From: Streptomyces sp. MBT65
GTDB lineage: Bacteria > Actinomycetota > Actinomycetes > Streptomycetales > Streptomycetaceae
Assembly: GCF_016612545.1 (NCBI RefSeq)
Contig: NZ_JAENRY010000046.1
Location: 1 to 37,747, forward strand
DNA: 37,747 nt
Direction: 5' to 3'
Below are positions 11,804 through 21,592 of this stretch, one piece after another. Under the pieces are notes generated by a model that saw only the letters and a program-made list of their open reading frames with translations, was not told where the DNA came from and ran no database searches. Both the position numbers and the translations under genes were made by a program. Numbering within the stretch: position 1 is the stretch's first letter; every line of letters starts with the position of its first letter.

Positions 11804-13166
11804 CGGACGCCTCCTTTCCATCCAGAGATCCGTCACTGCCAGTGTCCGACCCACCACTGACAATCAACTCCCGCTCGCGGCGCGAGGGGCGCCGCGGCAC
11901 CGGCGGCAACTCCTGTCCCGGCAGCGGCGGTACGGGGAATCCGCCCGCCATCGCGTCGAACCCGGCGGGTTCCTCGACCGGTCGCGCGTCCTCGTTCGCC
12001 TTCTGGCGGAACATGTCCGCGATGAAGGACAGCAACAGCAGGACGAGCACACCGCCGCCGATGTAGAGGGCGATGTCGGCGAAGTCGTAGTTCTCGTTCT
12101 TGAGGGTCCGCACGGTCGCGACGAGCATCAGCCAGACCACGGAGACCGGGATGAGGACCTTCCAGCCGAGCTTCATCAACTGGTCGTAGCGCACGCGCGG
12201 GAGCGTGCCGCGCAGCCAGATGAAGAAGAAGAGCAGCAACTGGACCTTGACGACGAACCAGAGCATCGGCCACCAGCCGTGGTTCGCGCCCTCCCAGAAG
12301 GAGCTGATCGGCCACGGGGCCCGCCAGCCGCCCAGGAAGAGCGTGGTCGACACCGCGGAGACCGTCACCATGTTCACGTACTCGGCGAGCATGAAGAGCG
12401 CGAACTTGATGGACGAGTACTCGGTGTTGAAGCCGCCGACCAGGTCGCCCTCGGACTCGGGCATGTCGAAGGGGGCACGGTTGGTCTCGCCGACCATCGT
12501 GATGATGTAGATGATGAAGGAGACCGGCAGCAGGATGATGTACCAGCGGTCGTGCTGTTGTTCAACGATCGTCGACGTCGACATCGACCCGGAGTAGAGG
12601 AACACCGAGGCGAACGCTGCGCCCATCGCGATCTCGTAGGAGATCATCTGCGCGCAGGAGCGCAGGCCGCCGAGGAGCGGATAGGTGGAGCCGGAGCTCC
12701 AGCCCGCCAGGACGATGCCGTAGATGCCGACCGAGGCGACCGCGAGGATGTAGAGCATCGCGATCGGCAGGTCGGTGAGCTGCATCGTGGTGCGGTGGCC
12801 GAAGATCGACACCTCGTTGTCGGCGGGCCCGAAGGGGATCACCGCGATCGCCATGAAGGCCGGGATGGCCGCGATGATCGGCGCGAGGATGTAGACCACC
12901 TTGTCCGCGCGCTTGACGATCAGGTCTTCCTTGAGCATCAGCTTCACGCCGTCGGCGAGCGACTGGAGCATGCCCCAGGGGCCGTGCCGGTTGGGGCCGA
13001 TGCGCAACTGCATCCAGGCGACGACCTTGCGCTCCCAGACGATCGAGAACAGCACGGTGATCATCAGGAAGGCGAAGCAGAACACCGCCTTGACGACGAC
13101 CAGCCACCAGGGGTCGCGGCCGAACATGGAGAGGTCTTCGGCAGCGAGGTACGGGTACGGGCTCAT
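11796..13166 (-). CDS. nuoH: NADH-quinone oxidoreductase subunit H
   Basis: This subunit joins the membrane and peripheral arms and forms much of the quinone chamber. Signature stretches are [20 protein letters not shown] (about 45-64) and the acidic loop [20 protein letters not shown] (227-246) with [15 protein letters not shown] after it. At 456 residues it is about 130 longer than E. coli NuoH. The excess is mostly a hydrophilic Pro/Arg-rich C-terminal tail after about residue 390. That tail also encodes the nuoI ribosome-binding site and start. The ATG at 13166 overlaps the nuoG TGA by ATGA. Confidence 0.95.
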   Translation of the reverse strand: MSPYPYLAAEDLSMFGRDPWWLVVVKAVFCFAFLMITVLFSIVWERKVVAWMQLRIGPNRHGPWGMLQSLADGVKLMLKEDLIVKRADKVVYILAPIIAAIPAFMAIAVIPFGPADNEVSIFGHRTTMQLTDLPIAMLYILAVASVGIYGIVLAGWSSGSTYPLLGGLRSCAQMISYEIAMGAAFASVFLYSGSMSTSTIVEQQHDRWYIILLPVSFIIYIITMVGETNRAPFDMPESEGDLVGGFNTEYSSIKFALFMLAEYVNMVTVSAVSTTLFLGGWRAPWPISSFWEGANHGWWPMLWFVVKVQLLLFFFIWLRGTLPRVRYDQLMKLGWKVLIPVSVVWLMLVATVRTLKNENYDFADIALYIGGGVLVLLLLSFIADMFRQKANEDARPVEEPAGFDAMAGGFPVPPLPGQELPPVPRRPSRRERELIVSGGSDTGSDGSLDGKEASDG

Positions 13167-15667
13167 GCCTCCACCTCCTTGGGGGCCTCGCCCGCGAGCG
13201 TGGCCGGGCCGATGCGGACGAGTGCGCCGGGCAGCGCCCCGGTGTCGGAGGCGACGCCCCCGCCGGTGGAGTTCAGCGGGAGCCAGACCACCCGGTCGGG
13301 CATCTCCGTGATCCGCAGCGGGAGTTCGACGGTGCCGGACGTGCCGGTCACGGCCAGGGCGTCGCCGTTCTTGACGCCCGCCTCTGCGGCCGTGGCGGCC
13401 GACACGCGCGCGTGGGCGGCGTGCCGGGTACCGGCGAGTGCGTCGTCGCCCTCCTGGAGCGCGCCCTGGTCGAGCAGCAGCCGGTGCCCGGCGAGCACGG
13501 CCTCCCCGGCGGCCGGCCGGGGCAGCACGCCCGCGGTCTCCAGCGGATCGGAGGCCCGCGGCCCGTCCCAGGCACCCAGCCGGTCCAACTCCGCGCGCGT
13601 GGTGCGCAGATCGGGCAGTCCCAGGTGGACGTCCATGGCGTCGGCCAGCATGTGCAGCACGCGCGCGTCGGTGGGCGCGAGGGTGCGGGTCATCTGGTCG
13701 GGCTTGAGCGCGGCGTCGAAGAAGCGGACCCGGCCCTCCCAGTTGAGGAAGGCGCCCGCCTTCTCGGCGACCGCCGCGACCGGAAGGACGACGTCGGCGT
13801 GTTCGGTGACCTCGCTGGGCCGCAGTTCGAGCGACACCAGGAAGCCCACTTCGTGAAGTGCCGCACGCGTGCGTGCCGGGTCGGGCAGATCGCCCGCCTC
13901 CACACCGGCGACGAGCAGCGCCCGGAGTTCACCACCGGCGGCGGCCTCGACGATCTGGCCGGCGTCGCGCCCGTAGCGGTGCGGGAGTTCGGCGACGCCC
14001 CAGGCGACGGCAACCTCCTCACGCGCGCGCGGGTCGGTGGCCGGACGTCCGCCCGGCAGCAGCGACGGCAGCGCACCCGCCTCGATCGCGCCCCGTTCCC
14101 CGGCCCGGCGCGGAATCCACACCAGCCGGGCACCGGTCGCGAACGCGGCCCGTACGGCGGCGGTGAGCCCCCCGGCGACGGCGGCCAGCCGCTCGCCTAC
14201 GACGATCACCGCGCCCTCGGTGCGCAGCGCCTCGGAGGCGCGGGCACCGTCGTCCTCCAGGCCGAACCCGCTGGCGAGCGCGTCCAGCCACTCGGTCTCG
14301 GTGCCGGGAGCGGCCGGCAGCAGGGTGCCGCCCGCCTTCTCCAGGCCGCGCGTGGCGTGGGTGGCGAGCGAGAACACCCGCTGCCCGTGCGTGCGCGAGG
14401 CCTTCCGCAGCCGAAGGAAGACGCCGGGCGCCTCCTCCTCGGACTCGAACCCGACCAGCAGAACGACGGGGGCCTTCTCCAGGGAGGTGTACGTGACACC
14501 GCCGCCGTCGAGGTCCCGGCCGCGTCCGGCGACCCGGGCGGCCAGGAAGTCGGCCTCCTCGCTGCTGTGCACGCGCGCGCGGAAGTCGATGTCGTTCGTG
14601 TCGAGCGCCACGCGCGCGAACTTGCTGTACGCGTAGGCGTCCTCGATGGTGAGCCGGCCGCCGGTGAGGACACCGGTGCGGCCCCGCGCGGCCGACAGGC
14701 CCTGCGCGGCGGCCTCCAGGGCCTCCGGCCAGGACGCGGGCTCCAGGACGCCGTCCGCGTTGCGCACCAGGGGCGTCTGCAGCCGGTCGCGCTGCTGCGC
14801 GTACCGGAAGCCGAAGCGCCCCTTGTCGCAGATCCACTCCTCGTTGACCTCGGGGTCGACGGCGGCCAGGCGCCGCATGACCTTGCCGCGCCGGTGGTCG
14901 GTGCGGGTCGCGCAGCCCCCGGAGCAGTGCTCGCACACGGAGGGCGTGGAGACCAGGTCGAAGGGGCGGGAGCGGAATCGGTACGCCGCCGAGGTGAGCG
15001 CGCCCACCGGGCAGATCTGGATGGTGTTCCCGGAGAAGTACGACTCGAAGGGGTCGCCCTCACCGGTGCCGACCTGTTGCAGCGCGCCCCGCTCCAGCAG
15101 CTCGATCATCGGGTCGCCCGCGATCTGGTTGGAGAAGCGGGTGCAGCGGGCGCACAGCACGCACCGTTCGCGGTCGAGCAGCACCTGGGTGGAGATCGGG
15201 AGCGGCTTCTCGTAGGTCCGCTTCCTGCCCTCGAAGCGGGACTCGGCGTTGCCGTGCGACATGGCCTGGTTCTGCAGGGGGCATTCGCCGCCCTTGTCGC
15301 AGACCGGGCAGTCCAGCGGGTGGTTGATGAGGAGCAGTTCCATCACACCGTGCTGGGCCTTCTCGGCCACGGGCGAGCTGAGCTGGGTCTTGACGACCAT
15401 GCCGTCCGTGCACGTGATCGTGCAGGACGCCATCGGTTTGCGCTGGCCCTCGACCTCGACGATGCACTGACGGCAGGCGCCGACCGGGTCGAGGAGAGGA
15501 TGGTCGCAGAACCGGGGGATCTCGATGCCGAGTTGCTCGGCGGCGCGGATGACCAGGGTGCCCTTGGGCACGCTGATCTCGGCGCCGTCGATGGTCAGCG
15601 AGACGAGATCTTCCGGCGGGACCGCCGCCTCTCCCCCACCGGAGGGAGCGCTCGTGGTCACCGTCAT
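13163..15667 (-). CDS. nuoG: NADH-quinone oxidoreductase subunit G (75-kDa Fe-S)
   Basis: The 834-residue Fe-S subunit spans the electron wire. Visible cluster ligands are N1b C54, C65, C68, C82; N5 H116, C120, C123, C129; N4 C169, C172, C175, C219; and a fourth [4Fe-4S] set C245, C248, C252, C280 (CEHCSGGC then WICDKG). The last corresponds to the off-pathway N7 cluster, kept only in some bacteria. The rest resembles a molybdopterin-oxidoreductase fold but is loosely conserved and Ala/Gly-rich. The ATG at 15667 overlaps the nuoF TGA by ATGA. Codon use is ordinary here, in contrast to the preceding gene nuoF. Confidence 0.96.
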   Translation of the reverse strand: MTVTTSAPSGGGEAAVPPEDLVSLTIDGAEISVPKGTLVIRAAEQLGIEIPRFCDHPLLDPVGACRQCIVEVEGQRKPMASCTITCTDGMVVKTQLSSPVAEKAQHGVMELLLINHPLDCPVCDKGGECPLQNQAMSHGNAESRFEGRKRTYEKPLPISTQVLLDRERCVLCARCTRFSNQIAGDPMIELLERGALQQVGTGEGDPFESYFSGNTIQICPVGALTSAAYRFRSRPFDLVSTPSVCEHCSGGCATRTDHRRGKVMRRLAAVDPEVNEEWICDKGRFGFRYAQQRDRLQTPLVRNADGVLEPASWPEALEAAAQGLSAARGRTGVLTGGRLTIEDAYAYSKFARVALDTNDIDFRARVHSSEEADFLAARVAGRGRDLDGGGVTYTSLEKAPVVLLVGFESEEEAPGVFLRLRKASRTHGQRVFSLATHATRGLEKAGGTLLPAAPGTETEWLDALASGFGLEDDGARASEALRTEGAVIVVGERLAAVAGGLTAAVRAAFATGARLVWIPRRAGERGAIEAGALPSLLPGGRPATDPRAREEVAVAWGVAELPHRYGRDAGQIVEAAAGGELRALLVAGVEAGDLPDPARTRAALHEVGFLVSLELRPSEVTEHADVVLPVAAVAEKAGAFLNWEGRVRFFDAALKPDQMTRTLAPTDARVLHMLADAMDVHLGLPDLRTTRAELDRLGAWDGPRASDPLETAGVLPRPAAGEAVLAGHRLLLDQGALQEGDDALAGTRHAAHARVSAATAAEAGVKNGDALAVTGTSGTVELPLRITEMPDRVVWLPLNSTGGGVASDTGALPGALVRIGPATLAGEAPKEVEA

Positions 15668-17010
15668 GCGTTCACCTCCGTGCGGTCGGCCCAGGCCGTG
15701 GACTTGGCCGGGTCGAAGGGGCAGCCCCGGCCCGTGATGTGCTGCTCGTACTCCTCGCGGAAGTACTTGAGCGAGGAGAAGATCGGCGAGGCGGCGCCGT
15801 CGCCGAGGGCGCAGAAGGACTTGCCGTTGATGTTGTCGGCGATGTCGTTCAGCTTGTCGAGGTCGGCCATGGCGCCCTTGCCGGCCTCGATGTCGCGCAG
15901 CAACTGCACGAGCCAGTACGTCCCTTCACGGCACGGTGTGCACTTGCCGCAGGACTCGTGGGCGTAGAACTCGGTCCAGCGGGTGACGGCACGCACGACG
16001 CAGGTCGTCTCGTCGAAACATTGCAGAGCCTTGGTGCCGAGCATGGAACCCGCGGCACCCACTCCTTCGTAATCAAGAGGGACGTCGAGGTGCTCGTCGG
16101 TGAACATCGGCGTGGAAGACCCGCCCGGCGTCCAGAACTTGAGGCGATGCCCGGCCCGCATGCCGCCGCTCATGTCGAGCAGTTGGCGCAGTGTGATGCC
16201 GAGCGGCGCCTCGTACTGACCGGGACTGGTGACATGGCCGCTGAGCGAGTAGAGCGTGAAGCCCGGAGACTTCTCGCTGCCCATCGACCTGAACCATTCC
16301 TTGCCTTTTTGCAGAATGGCGGGAACTGACGCGATCGACTCGACGTTATTCACCACAGTCGGGCACGCATAGAGGCCCGCGACCGCAGGGAAAGGGGGAC
16401 GGAGCCGCGGTTGACCACGGCGGCCTTCGAGCGAGTCGAGCAGTGCGGTCTCCTCACCGCAGATGTACGCGCCCGCACCCGCGTGCACGGTGAGCTGGAG
16501 GTCGAGTCCGCTGCCCAGGATGTTCTCGCCGAGGAAGCCCTCCGCGTAGGCCTCGCGCACGGCCTCGTGCAACCGCCGCAATACGGGGACGACTTCACCA
16601 CGCAGATAGATGAAGGCATGCGAAGACCTGATGGCATAGCACGCGATGACAATGCCCTCGATGAGGCTGTGCGGGTTCGCGAAGAGGAGCGGGATGTCCT
16701 TACAGGTCCCGGGCTCCGACTCGTCGGCGTTGACAACTAGATAGTGCGGTTTTCCATCCCCTTGAGGAATGAATTGCCATTTCATTCCGGTGGGGAAGCC
16801 GGCGCCACCGCGACCGCGCAGACCGGAGTCCTTCACATACGCGATGAGGTCGTCCGGCGACATGGCGAGCGCCTTGCGGAGCCCCTCGTATCCCTCGTGC
16901 CTTCGGTACGTGTCCAGAGTCCAGGACTCGTCCTCGTCCCAGAAGGCCGACAGCACGGGTGCGAGCAGCTTCTCGGGGCTGTGGTCTTTCAGTTCGGGTG
17001 CCAAGGTCAT
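15664..17010 (-). CDS. nuoF: NADH-quinone oxidoreductase subunit F (FMN, NADH site)
   Basis: This subunit binds NADH and FMN and holds cluster N3. It shows [13 protein letters not shown] (63-75) and [13 protein letters not shown] (about 178-190) for FMN/NADH, and N3 ligands C354, C357, C360 (CGKCTPC) with C400. The chosen ATG at 17010 shares one base with the nuoE TGA (TGATG); the 448-residue length fits the family. Codon use is odd: from about 16,000 to 16,800 many codons rare in this genome appear (CTA, CTT, ATT, GTT, AAA, CAA, AGG, TCT, TAT, GAA), while the sequence stays intact. Flanking nuo genes do not show this. Confidence 0.96.
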   Translation of the reverse strand: MTLAPELKDHSPEKLLAPVLSAFWDEDESWTLDTYRRHEGYEGLRKALAMSPDDLIAYVKDSGLRGRGGAGFPTGMKWQFIPQGDGKPHYLVVNADESEPGTCKDIPLLFANPHSLIEGIVIACYAIRSSHAFIYLRGEVVPVLRRLHEAVREAYAEGFLGENILGSGLDLQLTVHAGAGAYICGEETALLDSLEGRRGQPRLRPPFPAVAGLYACPTVVNNVESIASVPAILQKGKEWFRSMGSEKSPGFTLYSLSGHVTSPGQYEAPLGITLRQLLDMSGGMRAGHRLKFWTPGGSSTPMFTDEHLDVPLDYEGVGAAGSMLGTKALQCFDETTCVVRAVTRWTEFYAHESCGKCTPCREGTYWLVQLLRDIEAGKGAMADLDKLNDIADNINGKSFCALGDGAASPIFSSLKYFREEYEQHITGRGCPFDPAKSTAWADRTEVNA

Positions 17011-17858
17011 CACTCCCCCTCCTCGGCGACAGGCCCCGCCGGGTGGGCGGGGTCGGAGGCCGACGTGTCCTGCGGCGCATCGTGCGAACTGAGGTGCTCG
17101 GTCGGCGGCTCGTCCTGCGGAGCACCGGAGCCCCGCGGATGGACCACGCGCGCGGGTGCGGTCTCTCCCCTGGCCAGGCGGAGGCCCACCAGCGACGCGG
17201 GTCCCGCACCGCCGCTCGCCCCGACGGCCCCGGGCCGCTCGTCGGGGAAGCCGGCGAGGATCCGCGCGGTCTCCTTGAAGGTGCACATCGGCGCCCCGCG
17301 CGTGGGCTCCACGGGTGCGCCCGAGCGCAGGTCGTCGACGAGGCGACGGGCGCTGGCGGGGGTCTGGTTGTCGAAGAACTCCCAGTTCACCATCACCACC
17401 GGCGCGAAGTCGCAGGCCGCGTTGCACTCGATGTGCTCCAGGGTGACCTTGCCGTCGCCGGTGGTCTCACCGTTGCCGACGCCCAGGTGCTCCTGGAGGG
17501 ACTCGAAGATGGCGTCGCCGCCCATCACCGCGCACAACGTGTTGGTGCAGACGCCGACCTGGTAGTCGCCGCTGGGCCGACGCCGGTACATCGAGTAGAA
17601 GGTCGCCACGGCGGCGACCTCCGCCGTCGTCAGCTCCAGCAGATCCGCGCAGAACTGCTGCCCGGTGCGCGTGACATGGCCTTCCTCCGCCTGCACGAGG
17701 TGCAGCAGCGGCAGGAGGGCCGAGCGGGAGTCCGGGTAGCGGGCGATGATCTCCCGCCCGTCGGCCTCCAGCCGGGCCCGGACGTCGTCCGGGTAGGCGG
17801 GCGCGGGCAGTTGGGGCATGCCCAGACTGACGCCCTGCTCCGAAGAACTGGTGGTCAC
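17010..17858 (-). CDS. nuoE: NADH-quinone oxidoreductase subunit E (24-kDa Fe-S)
   Basis: This is a thioredoxin-fold subunit with the [2Fe-2S] cluster N1a. Ligands are C104 and C109 (CTNTLC), C145 and C149 (ECNAACD). The first 190 residues cover the known domain. A further 90 or so residues are Pro/Ser/Ala/Asp-rich low complexity, so the protein has 282 residues against about 166 in E. coli. The GTG at 17858 overlaps the nuoD TGA by GTGA; the longer frame upstream is an arginine-rich shadow of nuoD. Confidence 0.95.
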   Translation of the reverse strand: MTTSSSEQGVSLGMPQLPAPAYPDDVRARLEADGREIIARYPDSRSALLPLLHLVQAEEGHVTRTGQQFCADLLELTTAEVAAVATFYSMYRRRPSGDYQVGVCTNTLCAVMGGDAIFESLQEHLGVGNGETTGDGKVTLEHIECNAACDFAPVVMVNWEFFDNQTPASARRLVDDLRSGAPVEPTRGAPMCTFKETARILAGFPDERPGAVGASGGAGPASLVGLRLARGETAPARVVHPRGSGAPQDEPPTEHLSSHDAPQDTSASDPAHPAGPVAEEGE

Positions 17859-19192
17859 CGGTCGACGCCTCCCATCACGGGATCGATGGACGCGACGGCG
17901 ACGATGACGTCGGCGACCTGGCCGCCCTCGCACATCGCCGCCATGGCCTGAAGGTTGGTGAAGGACGGGTCCCTGAAGTGGACCCGGTAGGGGCGGGTGC
18001 CTCCGTCGGACACGGCGTGCACCCCGAGTTCACCCTTGGGCGACTCGACCGCCGCGTACGCCTGTCCCGGCGGCACGCGGAAGCCTTCGGTCACCAGCTT
18101 GAAGTGGTGGATCAGGGCCTCCATGGAGGTGCCCATGATCTGCTTGATGTGGTCGAGCGAGTTGCCCAACCCGTCCGGCCCGAGCGCGAGTTGGGCGGGC
18201 CAGGCGATCTTCTTGTCGGCGACCATGACCGGGCCGGGCTGCAGCCGGTCCAGGCACTGCTCGACGATCCGCAGCGACTGGCGCATCTCCTCGAGCCGGA
18301 TGAGGAAGCGGCCGTAGGAGTCGCAGGTGTCGGCGGTCGGGATGTCGAAGTCGTAGGTCTCGTAGTCGCAGTAGGGCTGCGCCTTGCGCAGGTCGTGCGG
18401 GAGACCGGTGGAGCGCAGGATCGGGCCGGTGGCGCCGAGGGCCATGCAACCGGCCAGGTCGAGGTAACCGACGTCCTGCATACGGGCCTTGAAGATGGGG
18501 TTCCCGGTGGCGAGCTTGTCGTACTCCGGGAGGTTCTTCTTCATCTTCTTCACGAACTCGCGGATCTGGTCCACCGCGCCGGGCGGCAGGTCCTGGGCGA
18601 GTCCGCCGGGGCGGATGTACGCGTGGTTCATCCGCAGGCCCGTGACGAGCTCGTAGATGTCGAGAATCATTTCACGATCGCGGAATCCGTAGATCATGAT
18701 CGTGGTGGCGCCGAGTTCCATGCCGCCGGTGGCGATGCACACCAGGTGGGAGGAGAGCCGGTTCAGCTCCATCAGGAGCACCCGGATGATCTTCGCCCGC
18801 TCGGTGATCTGGTCCTCGACGCCGAGGAGTTTCTCGACGGCGAGACAGTAGGCGGTCTCGTTGAAGAAGGACGTCAGATAGTCCATGCGCGTCACGAACG
18901 TGGTGCCCTGTGTCCACGTCCGGTACTCGAGGTTCTTCTCGATACCGGTGTGGAGGTAGCCGATGCCGCAGCGGGCCTCGGTGACCGTCTCGCCGTCGAT
19001 CTCCAGGATCAGACGGAGCACACCGTGTGTGGAGGGGTGCTGGGGCCCCATGTTGACGACGATGCGCTCGTCGTCGGCCCGGGCCGCGGACTGGACGACC
19101 TCGTCCCAGTCGCCACCGGTGACCGTATATACGGTCCCCTCGGTGGTCTCGCGCGCCGAGGCGGCCGAAGCGGATGCTGACTGCGTGCTCAC
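17855..19192 (-). CDS. nuoD: NADH-quinone oxidoreductase subunit D (49-kDa)
   Basis: This quinone-site subunit is related to the large subunit of NiFe hydrogenases. It has [13 protein letters not shown] (about 49-61) with the quinone-pocket histidine, the [10 protein letters not shown] tyrosine (about Y104) opposite it, and the conserved C-terminal [11 protein letters not shown]. Hydrogenase metal-binding cysteines are absent, as expected. An N-terminal extension of about 40 Ser/Ala/Thr-rich residues precedes the conserved domain, giving 445 residues. The GTG at 19192 overlaps the nuoC TGA by GTGA. Confidence 0.96.
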   Translation of the reverse strand: MSTQSASASAASARETTEGTVYTVTGGDWDEVVQSAARADDERIVVNMGPQHPSTHGVLRLILEIDGETVTEARCGIGYLHTGIEKNLEYRTWTQGTTFVTRMDYLTSFFNETAYCLAVEKLLGVEDQITERAKIIRVLLMELNRLSSHLVCIATGGMELGATTIMIYGFRDREMILDIYELVTGLRMNHAYIRPGGLAQDLPPGAVDQIREFVKKMKKNLPEYDKLATGNPIFKARMQDVGYLDLAGCMALGATGPILRSTGLPHDLRKAQPYCDYETYDFDIPTADTCDSYGRFLIRLEEMRQSLRIVEQCLDRLQPGPVMVADKKIAWPAQLALGPDGLGNSLDHIKQIMGTSMEALIHHFKLVTEGFRVPPGQAYAAVESPKGELGVHAVSDGGTRPYRVHFRDPSFTNLQAMAAMCEGGQVADVIVAVASIDPVMGGVDR

Positions 19193-19923
19193 GAGTACGA
19201 CCTCCGCTGGTCCGGAGCCGGGATCTGGGCGCCCTTGTACTCGACGGCGATGCCGCCGAGGGGGTAATCCTTGCGCTGCGGGTGGCCCGGCCAGTCGTCC
19301 GGCATCATGATCCGCGTCAGCGCCGGGTGACCGTCGAAGACGATGCCGAAGAAGTCGTAGGTCTCGCGCTCGTGCCAGTCGTTGGTCGGATAGACCGCGA
19401 CCAGTGACGGGATGTGCGGATCGCTGTCCGGGGCGCTGACTTCGAGGCGGATCAGCCGGTTGTGGGTGATCGAGCGCAGGTGGTAGACGGCGTGCAGCTC
19501 GCGGCCCTTGTCGTGCAGGTAGTGGACCGCGCTGACGCCGGTGCAGAGTTCGAAGCGCAGGGCCGGGTCGTCGCGCAGGGTCTGGGCGACGCGGACCAGG
19601 TGCTCGCGTTCGATGTGGAAGGTGAGTTCGTCCCGGTCGACGACCGTCTTCTCGATCGCGTTGTCGGGCAGCAGGCCCTGTTCCTCCAGGGCGCCCTCCA
19701 ACTCGTCGGCGACCTCGTCGAACCAGCCGCCGTAGGGCCGGCTCGCGGCTCCCGGCAGGCGGACCGAGCGGACCAGGCCGCCGTAACCGGACGTGTCACC
19801 ACCGTTGTTGGCGCCGAACATGCCGCGCTGGACGCGGATCTCCTCACCGCCGTCCCCGCGTTGGCCGGGGAGGTTGGACCCGGCGAGGTCCTTCTCGGGG
19901 TTGGTGCCGTTCGCGTCGCTCAC
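19189..19923 (-). CDS. nuoC: NADH-quinone oxidoreductase subunit C (30-kDa)
   Basis: The 244-residue peripheral-arm scaffold subunit carries the family signature [16 protein letters not shown] (185-200), followed by [21 protein letters not shown]. It is separate from nuoD, unlike the nuoCD fusion of E. coli. The first 60 residues are hydrophilic and poorly conserved. The GTG at 19923 overlaps the nuoB TGA by GTGA, continuing the chain of coupled genes. Confidence 0.95.
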   Translation of the reverse strand: MSDANGTNPEKDLAGSNLPGQRGDGGEEIRVQRGMFGANNGGDTSGYGGLVRSVRLPGAASRPYGGWFDEVADELEGALEEQGLLPDNAIEKTVVDRDELTFHIEREHLVRVAQTLRDDPALRFELCTGVSAVHYLHDKGRELHAVYHLRSITHNRLIRLEVSAPDSDPHIPSLVAVYPTNDWHERETYDFFGIVFDGHPALTRIMMPDDWPGHPQRKDYPLGGIAVEYKGAQIPAPDQRRSYS

Positions 19924-20474
19924 CGCAGCAGGCCCTTCATCTCGATGGTGGGCAGTGCCTTGAGCGCCGCCTCCTCCGCCTCACGGGCCGCCTCCTCGGC
20001 GTTCACGCCGAGCTTGGAGGACTGGATCTTCTGGTGGAGCTTGAGGATCGCGTCCATCAGCATCTCGGGCCGTGGCGGGCAGCCCGGGAGGTAGATGTCG
20101 ACCGGGACGATGTGGTCGACGCCCTGCACGATCGCGTAGTTGTTGAACATGCCGCCCGACGAGGCGCAGACGCCCATGGAGATGACCCACTTGGGGTTCG
20201 GCATCTGGTCGTAGACCTGGCGCAGCACCGGCGCCATCTTCTGGCTGACCCGGCCCGCGACGATCATCAGGTCCGCCTGGCGGGGAGATCCGCGGAAGAC
20301 CTCCATGCCGAAGCGGGCCAGGTCGTAGCGTCCGGCGCCCGTCGTCATCATCTCGATGGCGCAGCAGGCGAGGCCGAACGTGGCCGGGAAGACGGATGCC
20401 TTGCGCACCCAGCCCGCGGCCTGCTCGACGGTGGTCAGCAGGAATCCGCTCGGCAGCTTTTCTTCGAGTCCCAT
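19920..20474 (-). CDS. nuoB: NADH-quinone oxidoreductase subunit B (cluster N2)
   Basis: The 184-residue protein holds [4Fe-4S] cluster N2, the electron donor to quinone. Its ligands are visible: the tandem cysteines C37-C38 ([10 protein letters not shown]), C103 ([11 protein letters not shown]) and C132 (LPGCPPRPE). The ATG at 20474 has GAGGGG nine bases upstream, partly overlapping the nuoA stop codon, and the intergenic gap is 13 bp. The C terminus after about residue 150 is a charged, Ala/Glu-rich helix. Confidence 0.96.
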   Translation of the reverse strand: MGLEEKLPSGFLLTTVEQAAGWVRKASVFPATFGLACCAIEMMTTGAGRYDLARFGMEVFRGSPRQADLMIVAGRVSQKMAPVLRQVYDQMPNPKWVISMGVCASSGGMFNNYAIVQGVDHIVPVDIYLPGCPPRPEMLMDAILKLHQKIQSSKLGVNAEEAAREAEEAALKALPTIEMKGLLR

Positions 20475-20487
20475 GGTCTAAGGCCCC

Positions 20488-20847
20488 TCAGTCCCATTCC
20501 AGGCCGCCGCGCCGCCATACGTACGCGTACGCGACGAAGACGGTGAGCACGAAGAGCAACATCTCCACGAGCCCGAAAACACCCAGGGCGTCGAAGGTGA
20601 CGGCCCAGGGGTAGAGGAAGACGATCTCGATGTCGAAGACGATGAAGAGCATCGCCGTCAGGTAGTACTTGATGGGGAAGCGCCCGCCGCCGGCCGGCGT
20701 GGGGGTCGGCTCGATGCCGCACTCGTACGCTTCGAGCTTGGCCCGGTTGTACCGCTTCGGACCGATCAGCGTGGCCATGACCACGGAGAAGATCGCAAAG
20801 CCTGCCCCGAGGGCTCCCAGTACGAGGATGGGCGCATACGCGTTCAC
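20488..20847 (-). CDS. nuoA: NADH-quinone oxidoreductase subunit A, first operon gene
   Basis: The 119-residue subunit has three membrane helices (about 5-28, 60-82, 88-110) and the conserved acidic stretch FDIEIVFLYPWA that links to the quinone channel. The GTG at 20847 has AGAGGAG about nine bases upstream. Being first in nuoA-N, it marks the promoter side. The operator and promoter candidates at 20955-21062 lie directly upstream. Confidence 0.95.
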   Translation of the reverse strand: MNAYAPILVLGALGAGFAIFSVVMATLIGPKRYNRAKLEAYECGIEPTPTPAGGGRFPIKYYLTAMLFIVFDIEIVFLYPWAVTFDALGVFGLVEMLLFVLTVFVAYAYVWRRGGLEWD

Positions 20848-20954
20848 CGCTCCTCGCTCCTCTCAGTCGGCACTGACTGCTGGCGATGGCATCGGGTCCG
20901 CTTCCGCCTCACGCGCCGCTCAAACCCCGTTCGTCCCAACGAAGATCGCGAACA

Positions 20955-20970
20955 TGTGAAGCAGGTCACA
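20955..20970. promoter_or_regulatory. Rex-like or Crp-like operator upstream of nuoA
   Basis: TGTGAAGCAGGTCACA is an inverted repeat TGTGA-N6-TCACA. It differs at one position from the symmetrical core TGTGAA-N4-TTCACA expected of the redox repressor Rex. It also fits GTG-N6-GNCAC, which I recall as the Streptomyces Crp motif. It lies about 107 bp upstream of the nuoA start and just downstream of the TAAGAT -10 candidate, a place suited to repression. Rex senses NADH/NAD+, and respiratory operons are its known targets in Streptomyces. Confidence 0.65.
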
Positions 20971-20986
20971 AGCCCAACTGCCTCGC

Positions 20987-20992
20987 ATCTTA
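20987..20992 (-). promoter_or_regulatory. candidate -10 for nuoA-N
   Basis: TAAGAT on the minus strand fits TANNNT for the main sigma factor. The stretch 16-18 bp upstream does not resemble TTGAC, so this promoter would be weak or activator-dependent. A start near 20980 would place the inverted repeat at 20955-20970 within the early transcribed region. Confidence 0.3.
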
Positions 20993-21437
20993 TGCCCGGC
21001 GCTCTGTGATCTGCGACACGGGGTATTACACAAGCTTTGTGATCTCCACCACCTGACGGTGGATCATCAAGCCGAGCGGGCGGCGATCTTCGCACGCGAA
21101 GCGTCCGCATGATCACCGGAGGTGACATTTCCGCTCGTCATCGCAGGCCGGGAAGGGCGTCTCAATATCAAGAGGCTTCCCTTGCATGCAAATTGGAGTT
21201 GGACGGGGCGGCTTGATAGTGGAGGCCCATTCACACATCAGGGGGAGGCGCGCGGCGCGATGTGGACGCGTGCACACGTTCACGAAGTCACCCGTCGGCG
21301 GTACCCACGCGAGACGCTCGCATTCCGGTAACCGTTCCGTGACCTGCGCCACACTCATGAGAGGCGCATGAGAACCGGGCTTGGCCACCTGTCCCAACCA
21401 GTGGTAGTCGTCCGGCAATTCGGGCGTAACGACGAAA

Positions 21438-21453
21438 GCCCGTGATCACGGGC
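21438..21453. promoter_or_regulatory. perfect 16-bp palindrome in the NlpC/P60 upstream region
   Basis: GCCCGTGATCACGGGC reads identically on both strands. It lies about 140 bp upstream of the NlpC/P60 start. It could be a dimeric-repressor site or part of a leader hairpin; with no loop, the protein-binding reading is more natural. A partial copy of one arm (CCTGATCGGGC) follows at 21453-21463. Confidence 0.4.
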
Positions 21454-21592
21454 CTGATCGGGCAGGTCCGCAATGTCCGTTACGGCGTCAATAAGGAACG
21501 GCACACCCGAAGTTCGTGGTCCCCGTTGAACAATTGTGGCGCAGCACACGTTTCTTGAAGGTATGGAGGAGTCCCTGATACCGGTTGGTCTC

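Larger units (their letters stand above)
20848..21592. other. divergent regulatory region between nuoA and the NlpC/P60 gene
   Basis: This 745-bp stretch has no gene I can support. The nuoA-proximal half holds the TGTGA-type operator, a -10 candidate and repeated TGTGATCT motifs. The NlpC-proximal half (21120-21592) is less GC-rich than the coding DNA and contains a perfect 16-bp palindrome at 21438-21453 and CTCATGAG at about 21353-21360. Its length suggests a long 5' leader for the NlpC/P60 gene. I looked for the c-di-AMP (ydaO) riboswitch often found upstream of such hydrolases and could not recognise its conserved segments. Confidence 0.6.

Noticed and set aside
17010..17427. Longer start for nuoF upstream of 17010
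   Set aside because: The extra residues are Arg-rich antisense of nuoE; the ATG at 17010 overlaps the nuoE stop and gives the normal NuoF length.
21272..21295. PHO-box-like GTTCACGAAGTCACCC
   Set aside because: Only one good half-site; the second repeat lacks GTTCA, so it is below the usual PhoP pattern.
21113..21418. Minus-strand frame of about 100 codons upstream of nuoA
   Set aside because: No ribosome site, no family motif, G/C third-position bias weak, and it overlaps the probable leader of the NlpC/P60 gene.
21121..21592. Possible c-di-AMP (ydaO) riboswitch before the NlpC/P60 gene
   Set aside because: Expected on context, but its conserved purine-rich and GGGTGAA-type segments could not be found.
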